Shown: one piece after another, positions 39,693 through 49,250 of the stretch
Layout: each line of letters opens with the position of its first letter
Numbering within the stretch: the first letter of the stretch is position 1
NCBI GenBank assembly: GCA_016124655.1
Contig: WGNI01000005.1
Span: 124,001-188,000, forward strand
DNA: 64,000 bases
Reading direction: 5' to 3'
Source of the DNA: Alphaproteobacteria bacterium
GTDB lineage: Bacteria > Pseudomonadota > Alphaproteobacteria > Caulobacterales > Aquidulcibacteraceae
Translations under genes and position numbers: made by a program
Notes under the pieces: model-generated
The model's database searches: none
Told to the model about the DNA's origin: nothing
Seen by the model: the letters and a program-made list of their open reading frames with translations, nothing else

Positions 39693-39893
39693 TCCCAGCG
39701 TCCCTTTTCGCAGCGCAGCCTATATAGACGAGATTCGAGAAACGCACCTGGGGCGCCGCAGGGCCCCTCCAGACAAGGTTTCCAGGCCTTAACCGTTCCG
39801 CCCGATCAAGTTCCTTTGTCTTGCGAGCCTTCGCGACGATGGCCATATTCCGGCCATGGCCCGGGCTTTCCGCCCGAGACCTAGGAGGTATGA

Positions 39894-40628
39894 ATGAACC
39901 AGTATTCCGGCCAGGCGCGTTCGATCCCGACCGGACGCGCAGACATGGCGGTCGACGCCGGCCTGCGCAGCTTCATGCTCGGCGTCTACAATAAGATGGC
40001 GCTGGGTCTTTTGCTTTCCGCGGCCCTGGCGTTTGTCGTGGGCACGAACCAGGCGCTCACCGTCACGCTGCTGACGCCGCCGATCGGCTACGCCGTGATG
40101 TTCGGCCCGCTGGCGATCCTGCTGATCTCCAGCTTCGTGATGCGCAATCCGTCGCCGATGGCGGCGAACCTGATCTATTGGTCGGTGGTGGCGCTGATCG
40201 GCGTCGGCATGGGCGGCATCGTCTTCGCCTATGGCCGCATCCCTGACGGCATGCTCACGGTCGCTAAGGCGTTCTTGATCACGTCGGCTTCGTTCGGCGC
40301 TCTGAGCTTGTGGGGCTATACCACCAAGCGCGACATTTCCGGCTGGGGCTCGTTCCTGTTCATGGGACTGATCGGCCTGATCCTGGCGTCAGTGGTGAAC
40401 ATCTTCATCGCCAGCTCGGCGCTGAGCTTCGCGATCTCCGTGATCGGCGTGCTCGTGTTCGCGGGCTTGACCGCCTACGACACCCAGCGCTTGAAGTTCA
40501 TGTACTACCAGCTCGCCGGCGACGCGCGGGCCATGGCGGTGGCGACGACCTACGGCGCGCTGTCGCTGTACCTGAACTTCATCAACCTGTTCCAGATGAT
40601 CCTGTCGCTGATGAGCGGCCGCGACTAA
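39894..40628 (+). CDS. Bax inhibitor-1/YccA-family membrane protein
   Basis: A 244-residue integral membrane protein with seven hydrophobic segments and the family C-terminal motif GLTAYDTQRLKFMYYQL and LYLNFINLFQMIL. YccA-like members interact with and restrain the FtsH protease, and eukaryotic and BsYetJ relatives act as pH-sensitive calcium leaks, so a role in membrane protein quality control is inferred. The ATG at 39894 has a strong AGGAGG site. The gene ends 25 bases before an intrinsic terminator (40654-40687). Confidence 0.95.
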   Translation: MNQYSGQARSIPTGRADMAVDAGLRSFMLGVYNKMALGLLLSAALAFVVGTNQALTVTLLTPPIGYAVMFGPLAILLISSFVMRNPSPMAANLIYWSVVALIGVGMGGIVFAYGRIPDGMLTVAKAFLITSASFGALSLWGYTTKRDISGWGSFLFMGLIGLILASVVNIFIASSALSFAISVIGVLVFAGLTAYDTQRLKFMYYQLAGDARAMAVATTYGALSLYLNFINLFQMILSLMSGRD

Positions 40629-40653
40629 CCGCCGTCAACGACGCAAACACGGA

Positions 40654-40687
40654 GCGCCCCGGCCCCAAGCCGGGGCGTTTTCTTTTT
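40654..40687 (+). terminator. Intrinsic terminator of the Bax-inhibitor gene
   Basis: A perfect nine-base stem CGCCCCGGC/GCCGGGGCG with loop CCCAA is followed by a T-rich tract (40677-40686). It lies 25 bases after the Bax-inhibitor stop and just before the stop of the convergent DUF2794 gene. Confidence 0.9.
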
Positions 40688-40690
40688 CGG

Positions 40691-41035
40691 CTACTCCACC
40701 GCCCGGATCAGCTTGGCGTCGAACACCCGCAGCACTTGATCGAGCTCGCGCCCGCGCTTCAGGATTTGCCCGGCCTGGCCGATCACGGAGTACGCGCCCT
40801 GGCGCCGCGCCAGCGCTGGCCGTTTTTCGATTTGGTAGAGCGGCGATTCGCTTGTGCGCCGAAAAATCGAGAACAGCGCGCGGTCGCTGAGTCGGTCCAT
40901 CGCGTAGTCGCGCCACTCGCCGGCCGCGACCATCCGCCCGTACAGGTTGAGGATGCGCGACAATTCCCCTCGGTCAAAGAAAACAAAACGGGGAGACGGG
41001 GGATAGTGTGGATAAGTCACCGTGTCGTTGTGCAT
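40691..41035 (-). CDS. DUF2794 protein
   Basis: A 114-residue protein of unknown function conserved in alphaproteobacteria. The core VFFDRGELSRILNLYGRMV, AAGEWRDYAMDRL and FSIFRRTSESPLYQIEKRP is characteristic of DUF2794; the family is small, soluble and has no known activity. The start is the ATG at 41035; an upstream frame extends eight codons without a better site. It converges on the Bax-inhibitor gene and its upstream side is the 338-base gap at 41036-41373. Confidence 0.88.
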   Translation of the reverse strand: MHNDTVTYPHYPPSPRFVFFDRGELSRILNLYGRMVAAGEWRDYAMDRLSDRALFSIFRRTSESPLYQIEKRPALARRQGAYSVIGQAGQILKRGRELDQVLRVFDAKLIRAVE

Positions 41036-41079
41036 GGTTTTAGACTGTAATCCCTGCAACGTACCCTGAACTGGATAAA

Positions 41080-41285
41080 TAATAGGACAGGTGCGGATTC
41101 CGCCGCACTTTCCGCTTGCTCTCGCCCGATTGGGGAGCGACGATGCACTTGTCGGTCGGGCCGAGAACAGCGGTGGGTCCAGTATCCATCAGCCCCCCCA
41201 GCCCCCTGGGCCTGCAGCCCTCGCGCCTGACCGGCAGAGTTTCTTGAAGGCCCGCAGCGATCATCGCGCGGGCCTTCGTCGTTTT
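41080..41285 (+). ncRNA. Possible structured RNA in the DUF2794-SDR gap
   Basis: The 338-base gap 41036-41373 has no credible protein gene. On the plus strand it contains a small hairpin GTGCGG/CCGCAC (41091-41108), imperfectly complementary segments (around 41150-41167 with 41218-41233, and 41174-41182 with 41204-41212) that could form a rod, and a terminator-like palindrome at 41246-41277 followed by GTCGTTTT. AT-rich sequence at 41072-41085 could be a promoter. A small RNA of about 200 nt, perhaps rod-like, is a possibility. I cannot assign it to 6S, SRP, tmRNA or RNase P RNA; the usual signatures of the last three are absent. Confidence 0.3.
41246..41285 (+). terminator. Long palindromic terminator-like hairpin
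   Basis: A ten-base stem GAAGGCCCGC/GCGGGCCTTC (41246-41255 and 41268-41277) encloses a further GCGAT/ATCGC stem, followed by GTCGTTTT. No plus-strand protein gene ends just upstream, so it suggests a non-coding transcript or attenuation ahead of the SDR gene. Confidence 0.55.
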
Positions 41286-41373
41286 CCAGCCTCTTCCAGT
41301 CTGACCATCGCTTGGCGTGGCCCGCCGGACCCGCCACTGTACGCGCGATAACCAAACCAAAGGAGGAGAGCGC

Positions 41374-42114
41374 ATGGCGGGTCGATTGGAAGGCCGCAAG
41401 GCGATCGTCACGGGCGCCGCGTCCGGCATTGGCCGCGCATCGGCGCGCCTGTTCGCGGCGGAGGGCGCCAAGACCCTCGCGGTGGACCTGCCGGGAAAAG
41501 GCCTCGCGGAGGCCGCGACCGGCTGCGAAATCCTCGAAGTCTCTGTGGCCGACGCAGACGCCCCTGAGCGCATCGTGGAAACCGCCCGCATCCGCCTGGG
41601 CGGCCTCGACATTCTGTTCAACAATGCCGGCGTGTCGGGATCGACGCTGGTGGCGGACCTCTCCGACGAGGAATGGGATCGCCAGATGGCGGTCAATGTC
41701 CGCGCCGTCTTCCGCACCTGCCGCGCCGCCATTCCGCTGCTCATCGAAAGCCAGGCCGGCCGCATCATCAACACCGCGTCCGTCATGGCCGAGCACACCA
41801 ATTACGGCCTCGCGCCTTATTGCGCCTCGAAGGCCGGCGTCGCGGGTCTCACGCGCACGCTGGCGCTGGAGCTCGGCAAGTACGGCGTCACCGCGAATTA
41901 CCTTCTGCCCGGCGCCATTCGCACCGGCATGACCGGCCCGGGCTGGGACGCGCGTCCGGACGTGGAGGACATCTGGGCCAAGAAATCCGTGCTGCGCCGC
42001 ATCGGGCAGCCGGAGGATCTCGCCCGCGCCGCGCTCTTCCTGGCCAGCGACGATTCCGCCTTCGTCACCGGCCATGGCCTCAACGTCGATGGCGGCTTGG
42101 GCCTGAGACTTTAG
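41374..42114 (+). CDS. Short-chain dehydrogenase/reductase (SDR)
   Basis: A classical 246-residue SDR. Cofactor motif TGAASGIGRASARLFAAEGA, structural NNAGVSG, catalytic Ser in NTASVMAEH and the YCASK pair are all present, and the C-terminal FVTGHGLNVDGGLGL is typical. An acidic residue after the second strand (AVDLPG) favours NAD over NADP. The substrate is unknown. The ATG at 41374 has an AGGAGGAG site; the frame above it is not coding. It stands between the structured gap and the Gld-like ABC operon. Confidence 0.94.
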   Translation: MAGRLEGRKAIVTGAASGIGRASARLFAAEGAKTLAVDLPGKGLAEAATGCEILEVSVADADAPERIVETARIRLGGLDILFNNAGVSGSTLVADLSDEEWDRQMAVNVRAVFRTCRAAIPLLIESQAGRIINTASVMAEHTNYGLAPYCASKAGVAGLTRTLALELGKYGVTANYLLPGAIRTGMTGPGWDARPDVEDIWAKKSVLRRIGQPEDLARAALFLASDDSAFVTGHGLNVDGGLGLRL

Positions 42115-42227
42115 CGGCATGCGCAACGCGGCGCTGCGCCGCGTGGACTTCGGCGCTTTTCCCTCTTAAGTCCGCCGCGCTTGAACGGCGTGTGCTGTGC
42201 GACGCAGCCCGGGAGCGCTTCGCCCAA

Positions 42228-42946
<719 letters not shown>

Positions 42947-42950
<4 letters not shown>

Positions 42951-43681
42951 CATCGCTGCTGGCCGTCTATCGCCGCGAACTGTTGAGCTATGTCACCACG
43001 CCGACGGCTTACGTGTTCGTCGCGGTGTTTCTCTTCGCGATCGGGCTCTTCACGTTTCAGGTCGGCGGCTTGTTTGAATCGCGGCGCGTCGATCTCACGC
43101 CCTTCTTCGCGTTTCACCCCTGGATCTTCATGGTGTTTCTGCCGGCCGTGGCGATGCGGTTGTGGTCGGAAGAGGCGCGCTCCGGCGCCATCGAAGTGCT
43201 GATGACGCTGCCTGCGCCGACTTGGGCGCTGGTCGCTGGAAAGTTTCTCGCCGCCTGGACGATCGCCGCCGCAGCGCTCGTGCTCACCGCGCCGCTCTGG
43301 GTGACGATGAACATCCTCGGCGATCCCGACAACGCCGCGATTTTCACCGCCTATCTCTCAAGCCTGCTCATGGCCGGCGCCTACATCGCCATCGGCTCGG
43401 CCATGTCTGCGCTGACCGCTGCGCAAGTCGTGGCGTTTGTGTTGGCGGTGCTGGTCGCATTTCTTTTCACCGCCATGGGCCTGCCCATGGTGTCGGATTT
43501 CTTCCGCGGCGCCATGGGCGGCGGTTTCGCTGAAGCGATCGCGCGGCTCTCGATCCTGCATCAGTTCGACGCCGCCCAGCGCGGCGTCGTCGAAATCCGC
43601 TCCGTGTTTTATTTCCTCACCTTGATCGCGACATTCCTCGGCTTCACCGCCTTGGCCGTCGATGCGCGGCGCGGAGCTTAA
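42947..43681 (+). CDS. ABC-2 type permease (GldF-like)
   Basis: A 244-residue polytopic membrane protein with six hydrophobic segments: LLSYVTTPTAYVFVAVFLF near the N-terminus, FHPWIFMVFLPAVAMRLW with the conserved acidic-basic pair WSEEARSG, and SAMSALTAAQVVAFVLAVL later. It matches ABC-2 permeases of the GldF kind. It overlaps the ATPase stop by four bases and lies three bases before the GldG-like gene, so all are one transcript. It should form the membrane pore or motor half driven by the preceding ATPase. Confidence 0.9.
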
Positions 43682-43684
43682 GCG

Positions 43685-45580
43685 ATGACCGCGCGCCGTT
43701 TCGCCCTCATCGCAGCGTTTGCGCTCGCGGTTCTGTTCGTCTCCGTGAATTTGATCGCCAATGTCTGGCTCAAGAGCGCGCGCATCGATCTCACGCAGGA
43801 TCGCCTCTACACGCTGTCGGACGGCGCCAAGGATGTGCTCGCCGGCATCGAAGAGCCGATGCAGCTGACCTTCTTTTATTCCAGGGACGCCGGCGCCCAA
43901 TATCCCGCCGTGCAGGCCTATGCCAGCCGCGTGCGTGAAATGCTGGGCGCGTTCGCCGCGCGCTCGCGCGGGCGCGTCCGCATAATCGAGATCGATCCCG
44001 AGCCCTTCACCGATGCGGAGGATCGCGCCGTGCAGGCCGGCGTGGAGCCTGTGCGGCCGCAGGAAAACGCCGATCCGGTCTATTTCGGCCTCTCCGGCGC
44101 CAACGCCATCGATGATACGCGCGCCATTCCGTTCTTCGATCCGCAGCGCGAACCGTTTCTCGAATACGAAATCACCCGGCTGATCTACGAGCTGGAGAAT
44201 CCCGATCCGGTCCGCGCCGCTTTGATCACGTCGCTGCCGATGGACCCGCAGGCCGAACCCAATCCTTTCACCGGTCAGGCCCCTCCGCCCAGCGCGTTTG
44301 CGCAGGAGCTTTCCCGCCTGATGCAGGTCGACAAGCTGCCCGACGACTTCACCGAAATCCCGTCGGATATCGACGTCCTGGCGATCATTCATCCAGCGCC
44401 GCTGTCGCCGCAGCAGCTCTACGCGATCGATCAATTCATGATGCGCAAGGGCAGGGCCTTCATCGCGCTCGACCCGGCCTCGATTTCCGCGCTTCGGATG
44501 TCTGGGCAATTCACGCCCGAGGGCGCCTTGGCCCCGTCGGGCTCCAATCTCGAGCCGCTGCTCTCCACCTGGGGCGTGGCGATGTCGCAGGACGTGGTGA
44601 TGGATTTGGGCGGCGCGTTGGAAGTGCCCGTCACCGACGCCAACGGCCAGCAACGATCGGCCCCGCAGCCGCTGCTCTTCGCCATTCCGCCCGGTCAGCT
44701 GGATGACAAGGAGCTCGCCACAGCCTGGCTGTCGCGCGGTTTGAATTTCGGCGCCGCCGGCGCGCTCAGCTTCAGCGAACGCGAAGGCGTGACGTTCACG
44801 CCGCTCGCGCGCTCCAGCGCCGATACGATGCGTCTGCCCGCGAGCGAAGTGCCGATGCAGCCTTCGCCGCTCGATCTCTTGCGCGGCTGGGTTTCCAACC
44901 AACGTCAGGAAACGCTGGCGCTGCGCGTGTCCGGCCCGTTGAACAGCGCCTATCGCGCAGGCCCGCCCGAAGGCGCAGCCGCACTCGAAGGCCAGCAGCA
45001 TCTCGCGCAGACCGCCGCGCCCGCGGAGGTCATCGTCGTCAGCGACGCCGATTTCCTCGCTGACGATCTCTATGTCGCCCCGCAAGGCGCCACCTTCGCC
45101 GACAACGGCGCCTTCGCCGTCAATGCGATTGAAATGCTTGGCGGCGCGCAGCAATTGATTCAGTTGCGCTCGCGCGCGCCCTCCAGCCGCCCCATGACCG
45201 TGGTGGACGACATGGAGCGCCAGGCCGCGCGGCGCATGGAGCAGCGCCAATCCGAACTGCAGAACGACTTGCAGGCCGCCGAAGCGCGCCTGCGCCAATT
45301 GCAGACGCAAGGCCGCGGCTCCGGCTATTTCTCCGGCGATCTCGGCGCCGAGCTGACGCAAGACGAACAGGCCGAGCTTGAACGCTTCCGCGCCCGCGTC
45401 GTCGAAGTGCGCAGCCAATTGCGCGATACCCAGCGCCAATTGCGCAGCGGCATCGATCAATTGCAGGCCTGGATCGTGTTTCTGAACGTGTGGCTCGGCC
45501 CGTTGATCGTGGCGGGCGTGGGCCTGTTTCTGTTTTGGCGCCGCCAGCGCCGGCCGGCTGCGAACGGGAGCGGCGCATGA
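43685..45580 (+). CDS. GldG-like ABC-associated membrane protein
   Basis: A 631-residue protein with an N-terminal anchor (residues about 5-30, RFALIAAFALAVLFVSVNL), the characteristic RIDLTQDRLYTLSDGAKDVL, a long extracytoplasmic region including PSDIDVLAIIHPAPLSPQQL and AFIALDPAS, a coiled-coil-prone stretch (MERQAARRMEQRQSELQNDL) and a final membrane helix (LGPLIVAGVGLFLFWRRQRR). This is the GldG group. In gliding Bacteroidetes GldFG aids motility; in proteobacteria the role is unknown. Its stop overlaps the DUF4340 start by four bases. Confidence 0.88.
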   Translation: MTARRFALIAAFALAVLFVSVNLIANVWLKSARIDLTQDRLYTLSDGAKDVLAGIEEPMQLTFFYSRDAGAQYPAVQAYASRVREMLGAFAARSRGRVRIIEIDPEPFTDAEDRAVQAGVEPVRPQENADPVYFGLSGANAIDDTRAIPFFDPQREPFLEYEITRLIYELENPDPVRAALITSLPMDPQAEPNPFTGQAPPPSAFAQELSRLMQVDKLPDDFTEIPSDIDVLAIIHPAPLSPQQLYAIDQFMMRKGRAFIALDPASISALRMSGQFTPEGALAPSGSNLEPLLSTWGVAMSQDVVMDLGGALEVPVTDANGQQRSAPQPLLFAIPPGQLDDKELATAWLSRGLNFGAAGALSFSEREGVTFTPLARSSADTMRLPASEVPMQPSPLDLLRGWVSNQRQETLALRVSGPLNSAYRAGPPEGAAALEGQQHLAQTAAPAEVIVVSDADFLADDLYVAPQGATFADNGAFAVNAIEMLGGAQQLIQLRSRAPSSRPMTVVDDMERQAARRMEQRQSELQNDLQAAEARLRQLQTQGRGSGYFSGDLGAELTQDEQAELERFRARVVEVRSQLRDTQRQLRSGIDQLQAWIVFLNVWLGPLIVAGVGLFLFWRRQRRPAANGSGA

Positions 45581-46629
45581 CCATTGCGTTGAACGAAGTG
45601 CGCGGCGCGCGCGCGCTCGCTCTGTGCGCCGCCGCCGCGGCGATTGCCGGCGTCGCAGCGATCACCGTCACGCTCGACGCCCGCGCCCTGCGCGAAAATA
45701 CCCTGAGCGGCCCCGTCGTGCCGAACCTCGCCGCGCGCATCGGCGATGCGCAGAAGATCACCATTCAAAGCGCGGAGGCGACGTATCGCATCCAGCACGG
45801 CCAGCGCGGCTGGGCCATGCGCGATCGCGGCGATTTCCCGGTCAATCCAGCGCGTCTCGCGCAGCTGACGCACGGCCTGCAGGATCTGCGCTTCGTGCGC
45901 CGCATGACCAGCGATCCGCAGAAGCATGCGCGCCTCGGCGTCGACGATCCGCGCCAGGGCGGCCAGGGCGTTCTGGTGCAGATCGAGGATGGACGCAGCG
46001 CGTTTCTCGTCAATCTGATCCTCGGCGTGCAGCCGAACGGATTTTATGCGCGCCGCCCGGATGAGGATCAGGTCTGGGCCGTGGATGGCGAATTGCCGCC
46101 GCTGCGCGACGCTTCGACCTGGCTCGATTTGCGCATGCTCGATTTCGCGCCCGAACGCGTGTCGCGCGTCGAGATCGTGCCGAGCGAAGGCGAGCCGTAC
46201 ATTCTCGAACGCGAAGGCCCGACGAATTTCCGCTTCGAAGGCCGCGCCGCGCGGCTGCAGCCGCTTTCGCCCGCGACTTTGGCGGGAACCGCGCAGCGCC
46301 TCATCGACGCGCAACCGATCGACGTCGCGCCCGCGCCCGCGATCAGCGCGCCGCCCGTCGCACGCATTCGCATGCGCACCAGCGATGGCCTGTTGATCGA
46401 CGCCGATCTCGTGCGCGACGATTCCGGCCGTTGGGTAAAATTGATTGCCCGCGCCGATCCGCCCGAAAACGCGGAAGCCCAAGCGCAGGCCGATGGCTTG
46501 AACGCACGGCTTGGTCCGTGGGCCTATCGCGTCAGCGAAACCGATTTCGCAGCGCTGGCGCCGCCAGTCGGCACATTGACCGTGCAGCCGCAGGCGTCGC
46601 CCGTCACTCCTGCGCCGCTTCAGCCCTGA
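45577..46629 (+). CDS. DUF4340 membrane-anchored protein
   Basis: A 350-residue protein with an N-terminal signal anchor (residues about 10-32) and a mainly beta periplasmic part: ITIQSAEATYRIQHGQRGWAM and RTSDGLLIDADLV are repeats of the DUF4340 fold. DUF4340 proteins regularly accompany GldG-like ABC operons. The ATG at 45577 overlaps the preceding stop (ATGA). The 3' end overlaps the convergent DUF1223 gene by 26 bases. No enzyme motif is seen, so a structural or substrate-binding part in the ABC complex is inferred from context. Confidence 0.85.
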   Translation: MTIALNEVRGARALALCAAAAAIAGVAAITVTLDARALRENTLSGPVVPNLAARIGDAQKITIQSAEATYRIQHGQRGWAMRDRGDFPVNPARLAQLTHGLQDLRFVRRMTSDPQKHARLGVDDPRQGGQGVLVQIEDGRSAFLVNLILGVQPNGFYARRPDEDQVWAVDGELPPLRDASTWLDLRMLDFAPERVSRVEIVPSEGEPYILEREGPTNFRFEGRAARLQPLSPATLAGTAQRLIDAQPIDVAPAPAISAPPVARIRMRTSDGLLIDADLVRDDSGRWVKLIARADPPENAEAQAQADGLNARLGPWAYRVSETDFAALAPPVGTLTVQPQASPVTPAPLQP

Positions 46630-47341
46630 GCTGCGCGGCGGAAAGGATCGCGCCCGCATTCTGCGCCTGCACCAGCACCGCGCAGGCCGGCCGGCACGCA
46701 ACATCCGCAAAGCGCAGCGAGCGGCCCTCCCAGGCGCCAAGATGCGTGATGGAGCGCACCAGATTGTAATGCCCGACGCGGTTTCCGGCATTCTCTCCTG
46801 CGGTCACCGCCACGCTGACTGGCCCCGGCACATAGGTCATCAGCCAGATGTCCGCCGCCGCTTCAGGAGAGGGGCCCGCGCTGACATACACGCGCGCGGT
46901 ATCCTCATCGCTGCGCCGGATGATGATGTCGGGCCCTTGCGGCGGCGTGGCCGCGCGCGCGTCGTTGAGCGCGGAGCGCACGCGCGATGCGCGCGCCGCA
47001 TTGGCGTTGAACAAGCCCTGCACAATGATCTGCGGCGTGTAGAGCGCGCGGGTGTGCAGCGCCCGGCCATAGGCGCGCTGACGCGACGTGAACTCCGAGC
47101 GCGCAAACGTGTCGCGCCATCCGAGATAATCCCAGTAATCGACTGGATACGTCAGCGCGATGACGTCCTCTTCCAGCGACAACGCGCCCAGCATGCGATT
47201 GGCGCGCGGGCACGACGCGCAACCCTGGCTGGTGAAAAGCTCGATCACCAAGGTCCCGCGTTCTTGCGCCGCGGCGACGGCGCCCGTCAGCCCGAAGGCC
47301 AACAGCAGCGCCGCCGCGAACCGCAGGAACGGCCTTTTCAT
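46604..47341 (-). CDS. DUF1223 thioredoxin-like secreted protein
   Basis: A 245-residue exported protein with a Sec signal peptide (KRPFLRFAAALLLAFGLTGAVAAA) and the DUF1223 core VIELFTSQGCASCPRANRML, whose CASC pair is a thioredoxin-like redox motif, then YPVDYWDYLGWRDTFA and YTPQIIVQG. Periplasmic thiol chemistry is likely. The start is the ATG at 47341; an ATG at 47353 four codons upstream is possible. It converges on the DUF4340 gene, overlapping it by 26 bases. Confidence 0.9.
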   Translation of the reverse strand: MKRPFLRFAAALLLAFGLTGAVAAAQERGTLVIELFTSQGCASCPRANRMLGALSLEEDVIALTYPVDYWDYLGWRDTFARSEFTSRQRAYGRALHTRALYTPQIIVQGLFNANAARASRVRSALNDARAATPPQGPDIIIRRSDEDTARVYVSAGPSPEAAADIWLMTYVPGPVSVAVTAGENAGNRVGHYNLVRSITHLGAWEGRSLRFADVACRPACAVLVQAQNAGAILSAAQLRAEAAQE

Positions 47342-47431
47342 GCGCGCGAGCATCCTTGCGTCCGGCATGCATATCCAATCAAACGGGCGTTACGGCGCTG
47401 CAGCCGGATGGAAGCAGGGGAGAGGCCCGTC

Positions 47432-47740
47432 ATGATCATCGTGCAAGGTGAAGCGCGATTCCATCCCGACGACATGCCCATGCTGCGCAAGGCTGGCGCG
47501 GAGATGATGGCCGCAACCCGCCAGGAGCCGGGCAATCTGGCCTACGCCTTCGCCGAGGATGTGGCGTCTCCCGGCCTGGTTCACATTGTCGAGCGCTGGG
47601 CCGACGGCGCGGCCCTGGAGGCGCACTTCAAGACCCCGCACATGGCTGCATTCAACGCCGCGCTCGGCCAGGCGCGCGTTCTGGCGCTCAAAGTCTGCGC
47701 CTATGACGCCAGCGGCGAGCGGCTCCTCGCCGGCGGCTGA
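47432..47740 (+). CDS. YgiN-like putative quinol monooxygenase (ABM family)
   Basis: A 102-residue ABM-domain protein: VQGEARFHPDDMPMLRKAG, RQEPGNLAYAFAEDV and FKTPHMAAFNAALG are typical of the YgiN/LsrG-type dimeric barrel. Substrate unknown; such enzymes act on quinols, autoinducer-2 derivatives or aromatic rings. The start is the ATG at 47432. It lies 65 bases upstream of the chorismate mutase gene on the same strand, and divergent from the DUF1223 gene. A second ABM-family gene is at 24484-24786, with low similarity. Confidence 0.85.
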   Translation: MIIVQGEARFHPDDMPMLRKAGAEMMAATRQEPGNLAYAFAEDVASPGLVHIVERWADGAALEAHFKTPHMAAFNAALGQARVLALKVCAYDASGERLLAGG

Positions 47741-47805
47741 GCGCGGACACGCGTGCGGCGACGCGGCTCCTGGACCGTCCGCGCCGCAGCGCCCACATCA
47801 GGCCC

Positions 47806-48123
47806 ATGGCTTACCGCTTCACCGCGCCCGATCCGGCGGCCTGCGCCGACATGACCGACGTGCGCGCCGGCGTAGACGAGATCGACGCGCTGCTGGCCCC
47901 GCTTCTGGCGCGCCGCCAGGGCTACATGGACGCCGCCGCCCGCATCAAGCCCGCGCGCAGCGCGGTGCGCGACGAAGCCCGCATCGCCCAGGTTCTGGCC
48001 AACGTGAAGCGCCACGCCGAAGCCGCAGGGCTGGACTGGCGCATCGCCGAGCCGGTCTGGCGCACGCTGGTTGAGCGCTGCATCGCTTACGAATTCGAGG
48101 TCTGGGACCGCACGCGCGTTTAG
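47806..48123 (+). CDS. Chorismate mutase (AroQ class, monofunctional)
   Basis: A 105-residue all-helical chorismate mutase of the AroQ/PchB type, rearranging chorismate to prephenate. The pattern VRAGVDEIDALLAPLLARRQ with RRQ in the first helix, then AARIKPARSAVRDEARI and EPVWRTLVERCIAYEF, matches the family, with the basic residues expected for substrate binding. It lacks any dehydratase or dehydrogenase fusion. The next gene on the other strand is hisN, but no operon is formed with it. Confidence 0.88.
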   Translation: MAYRFTAPDPAACADMTDVRAGVDEIDALLAPLLARRQGYMDAAARIKPARSAVRDEARIAQVLANVKRHAEAAGLDWRIAEPVWRTLVERCIAYEFEVWDRTRV

Positions 48124-48191
48124 ACTCCCAGGCGTCCTGCCCCGCACGTGGGAGCATAGCAGTCGACGTCGCAACGCTCGACATTCGCCGT

Positions 48192-48325
48192 CCTCCCCCT
48201 TGAGGGGGAGGTGTCCTGGCGCAAGCCAGGACGGAGGGGGCGGGAAACACTGGCTCCTGAAGTTTGCGCTGCCGCCCCATCCGTCTGCGCGCTGCGCGCG
48301 CAGCCATCTTCCCCTCTCGGGGAAG
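48192..48325. repeat. Block of intergenic palindromes (CCTCCCCCT/AGGGGGAGG type)
   Basis: Three hairpins fill most of the gap between the chorismate mutase and hisN stops: nine-base arms at 48192-48200/48203-48211, a perfect GTCCTGGC-GCAA-GCCAGGAC at 48213-48232, and CTTCCCC/GGGGAAG at 48308-48314/48319-48325. The arrangement resembles the block at 21563-21699, and both lie between convergent genes. It is a dispersed palindromic element and may act as a two-way terminator. Confidence 0.72.
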
Positions 48326-48355
48326 GACGGCGCGTCGCTTGAGAGCCGCGAGAGT

Positions 48356-49138
48356 TCAACCGCGCAACAGCGCCATCGCCTCCGCATGCACGCGCGCGTC
48401 GCCGCACGCCAGCACGCGCCCGCCACGCAGCGCGTCCCCGCCATCCCACGTGGTCATGCGCCCGCCGGCGCCTTCCACGATCGGGATCAGCGCCGCCACG
48501 TCGTGCATTTTAAGCCCGGACTCGATGACGAGATCGATCGTCCCCAACGCGACCATGCAATAGGCGTAGCAATCGCAGCCGAAGCGTTGCAGCCGCGCGG
48601 CCTGCCGCACGCGCGCGAACGCCTCGGCCTCTGCGTCCTTGAACAGGTAAGGATCGGTGGTCGAGAGCGTCGCCTCTCCAAGCGCCGCGCAAGAACGCGT
48701 CTTCAACGGGCGCACGCCGTCGCGCGTGACCAGCTCCGCGCCGCCGGGAAACCCGCGGAATCGCTCGCCGAGATAGGGCTGGTCCATCACCCCGATCAGC
48801 GGCCGGCCCTCAAAGCTCAAGCCGATCAGCACGCCCCACAGCGGCAGGCCCGAAATGAATGCGCGCGTGCCGTCGATCGGATCGAGCGCCCAGAGATAGC
48901 CGTCCTGGCTGGGCTTTTCGCCGAACTCTTCGCCGGAAATGCCGTGCGTGGGAAACCGCGCCTCGATCAGCGCCCGCATCGCCTTCTCAGAAGCGCGATC
49001 GGCTTCCGTCACCGGATCGAACCCGGCGGCGGCCTTGTTCTCCAGCCCGTGTTCGCCGCGGAAGTACGGCAGGATCGCCGCCCGCGCGGCGTCAGCCAAT
49101 TCGTCCGCGAAAGCGAGGAGGGCGGCGGGATCGGTCAC
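48356..49138 (-). CDS. hisN: Histidinol-phosphatase (inositol monophosphatase family)
   Basis: The 260-residue protein is of the IMPase-like HisN group that removes phosphate from histidinol-phosphate in histidine synthesis. Motifs: DPVTEADRASEKAMRALIE, ISGEEFGEKPSQDGYLWALD, then ALDPIDGTRAFISGLPLWG, a combination characteristic of HisN rather than inositol phosphatases, and the C-terminal WDGGDALRGGRV. Metal-binding acids are intact. The ATG at 49138 is used. No other his gene is in the window, which is common for hisN. Confidence 0.93.
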   Translation of the reverse strand: MTDPAALLAFADELADAARAAILPYFRGEHGLENKAAAGFDPVTEADRASEKAMRALIEARFPTHGISGEEFGEKPSQDGYLWALDPIDGTRAFISGLPLWGVLIGLSFEGRPLIGVMDQPYLGERFRGFPGGAELVTRDGVRPLKTRSCAALGEATLSTTDPYLFKDAEAEAFARVRQAARLQRFGCDCYAYCMVALGTIDLVIESGLKMHDVAALIPIVEGAGGRMTTWDGGDALRGGRVLACGDARVHAEAMALLRG

Positions 49139-49193
49139 GCAGGCTGGTTATCGCTGCGCCCTGGGAAAGGCGAGGGCCGCAGCCCATAAAATG

Positions 49194-49225
49194 AAAACGG
49201 GCGCAGCCGGTTCGGCCGCACCCGC
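49194..49225 (-). terminator. Intrinsic terminator of the XRE regulator gene
   Basis: On the minus strand an 11-base stem CGGGTGCGGCC/GGCTGCGCCCG (two wobble pairs) with loop GAACC is followed by TTTTC. It lies 26 bases beyond the XRE gene stop and just before hisN, separating the two transcripts. Confidence 0.8.
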
Positions 49226-49250
49226 TTTCTTCCCCCGTTTAGCCCCGGCG

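Noticed and set aside
41040..41229. Possible small minus-strand peptide in the DUF2794-SDR gap
   Set aside because: No ribosome-binding site and no recognisable pattern; palindromes in the same stretch suggest non-coding DNA.
43358..45460. Open frame of 700 codons opposite the GldG-like gene
   Set aside because: Antisense shadow; the plus-strand operon is contiguous and conserved.
48192..48325. Possible CRISPR-like repeat array
   Set aside because: The palindromes differ from each other, there are no regular spacers and no cas genes.
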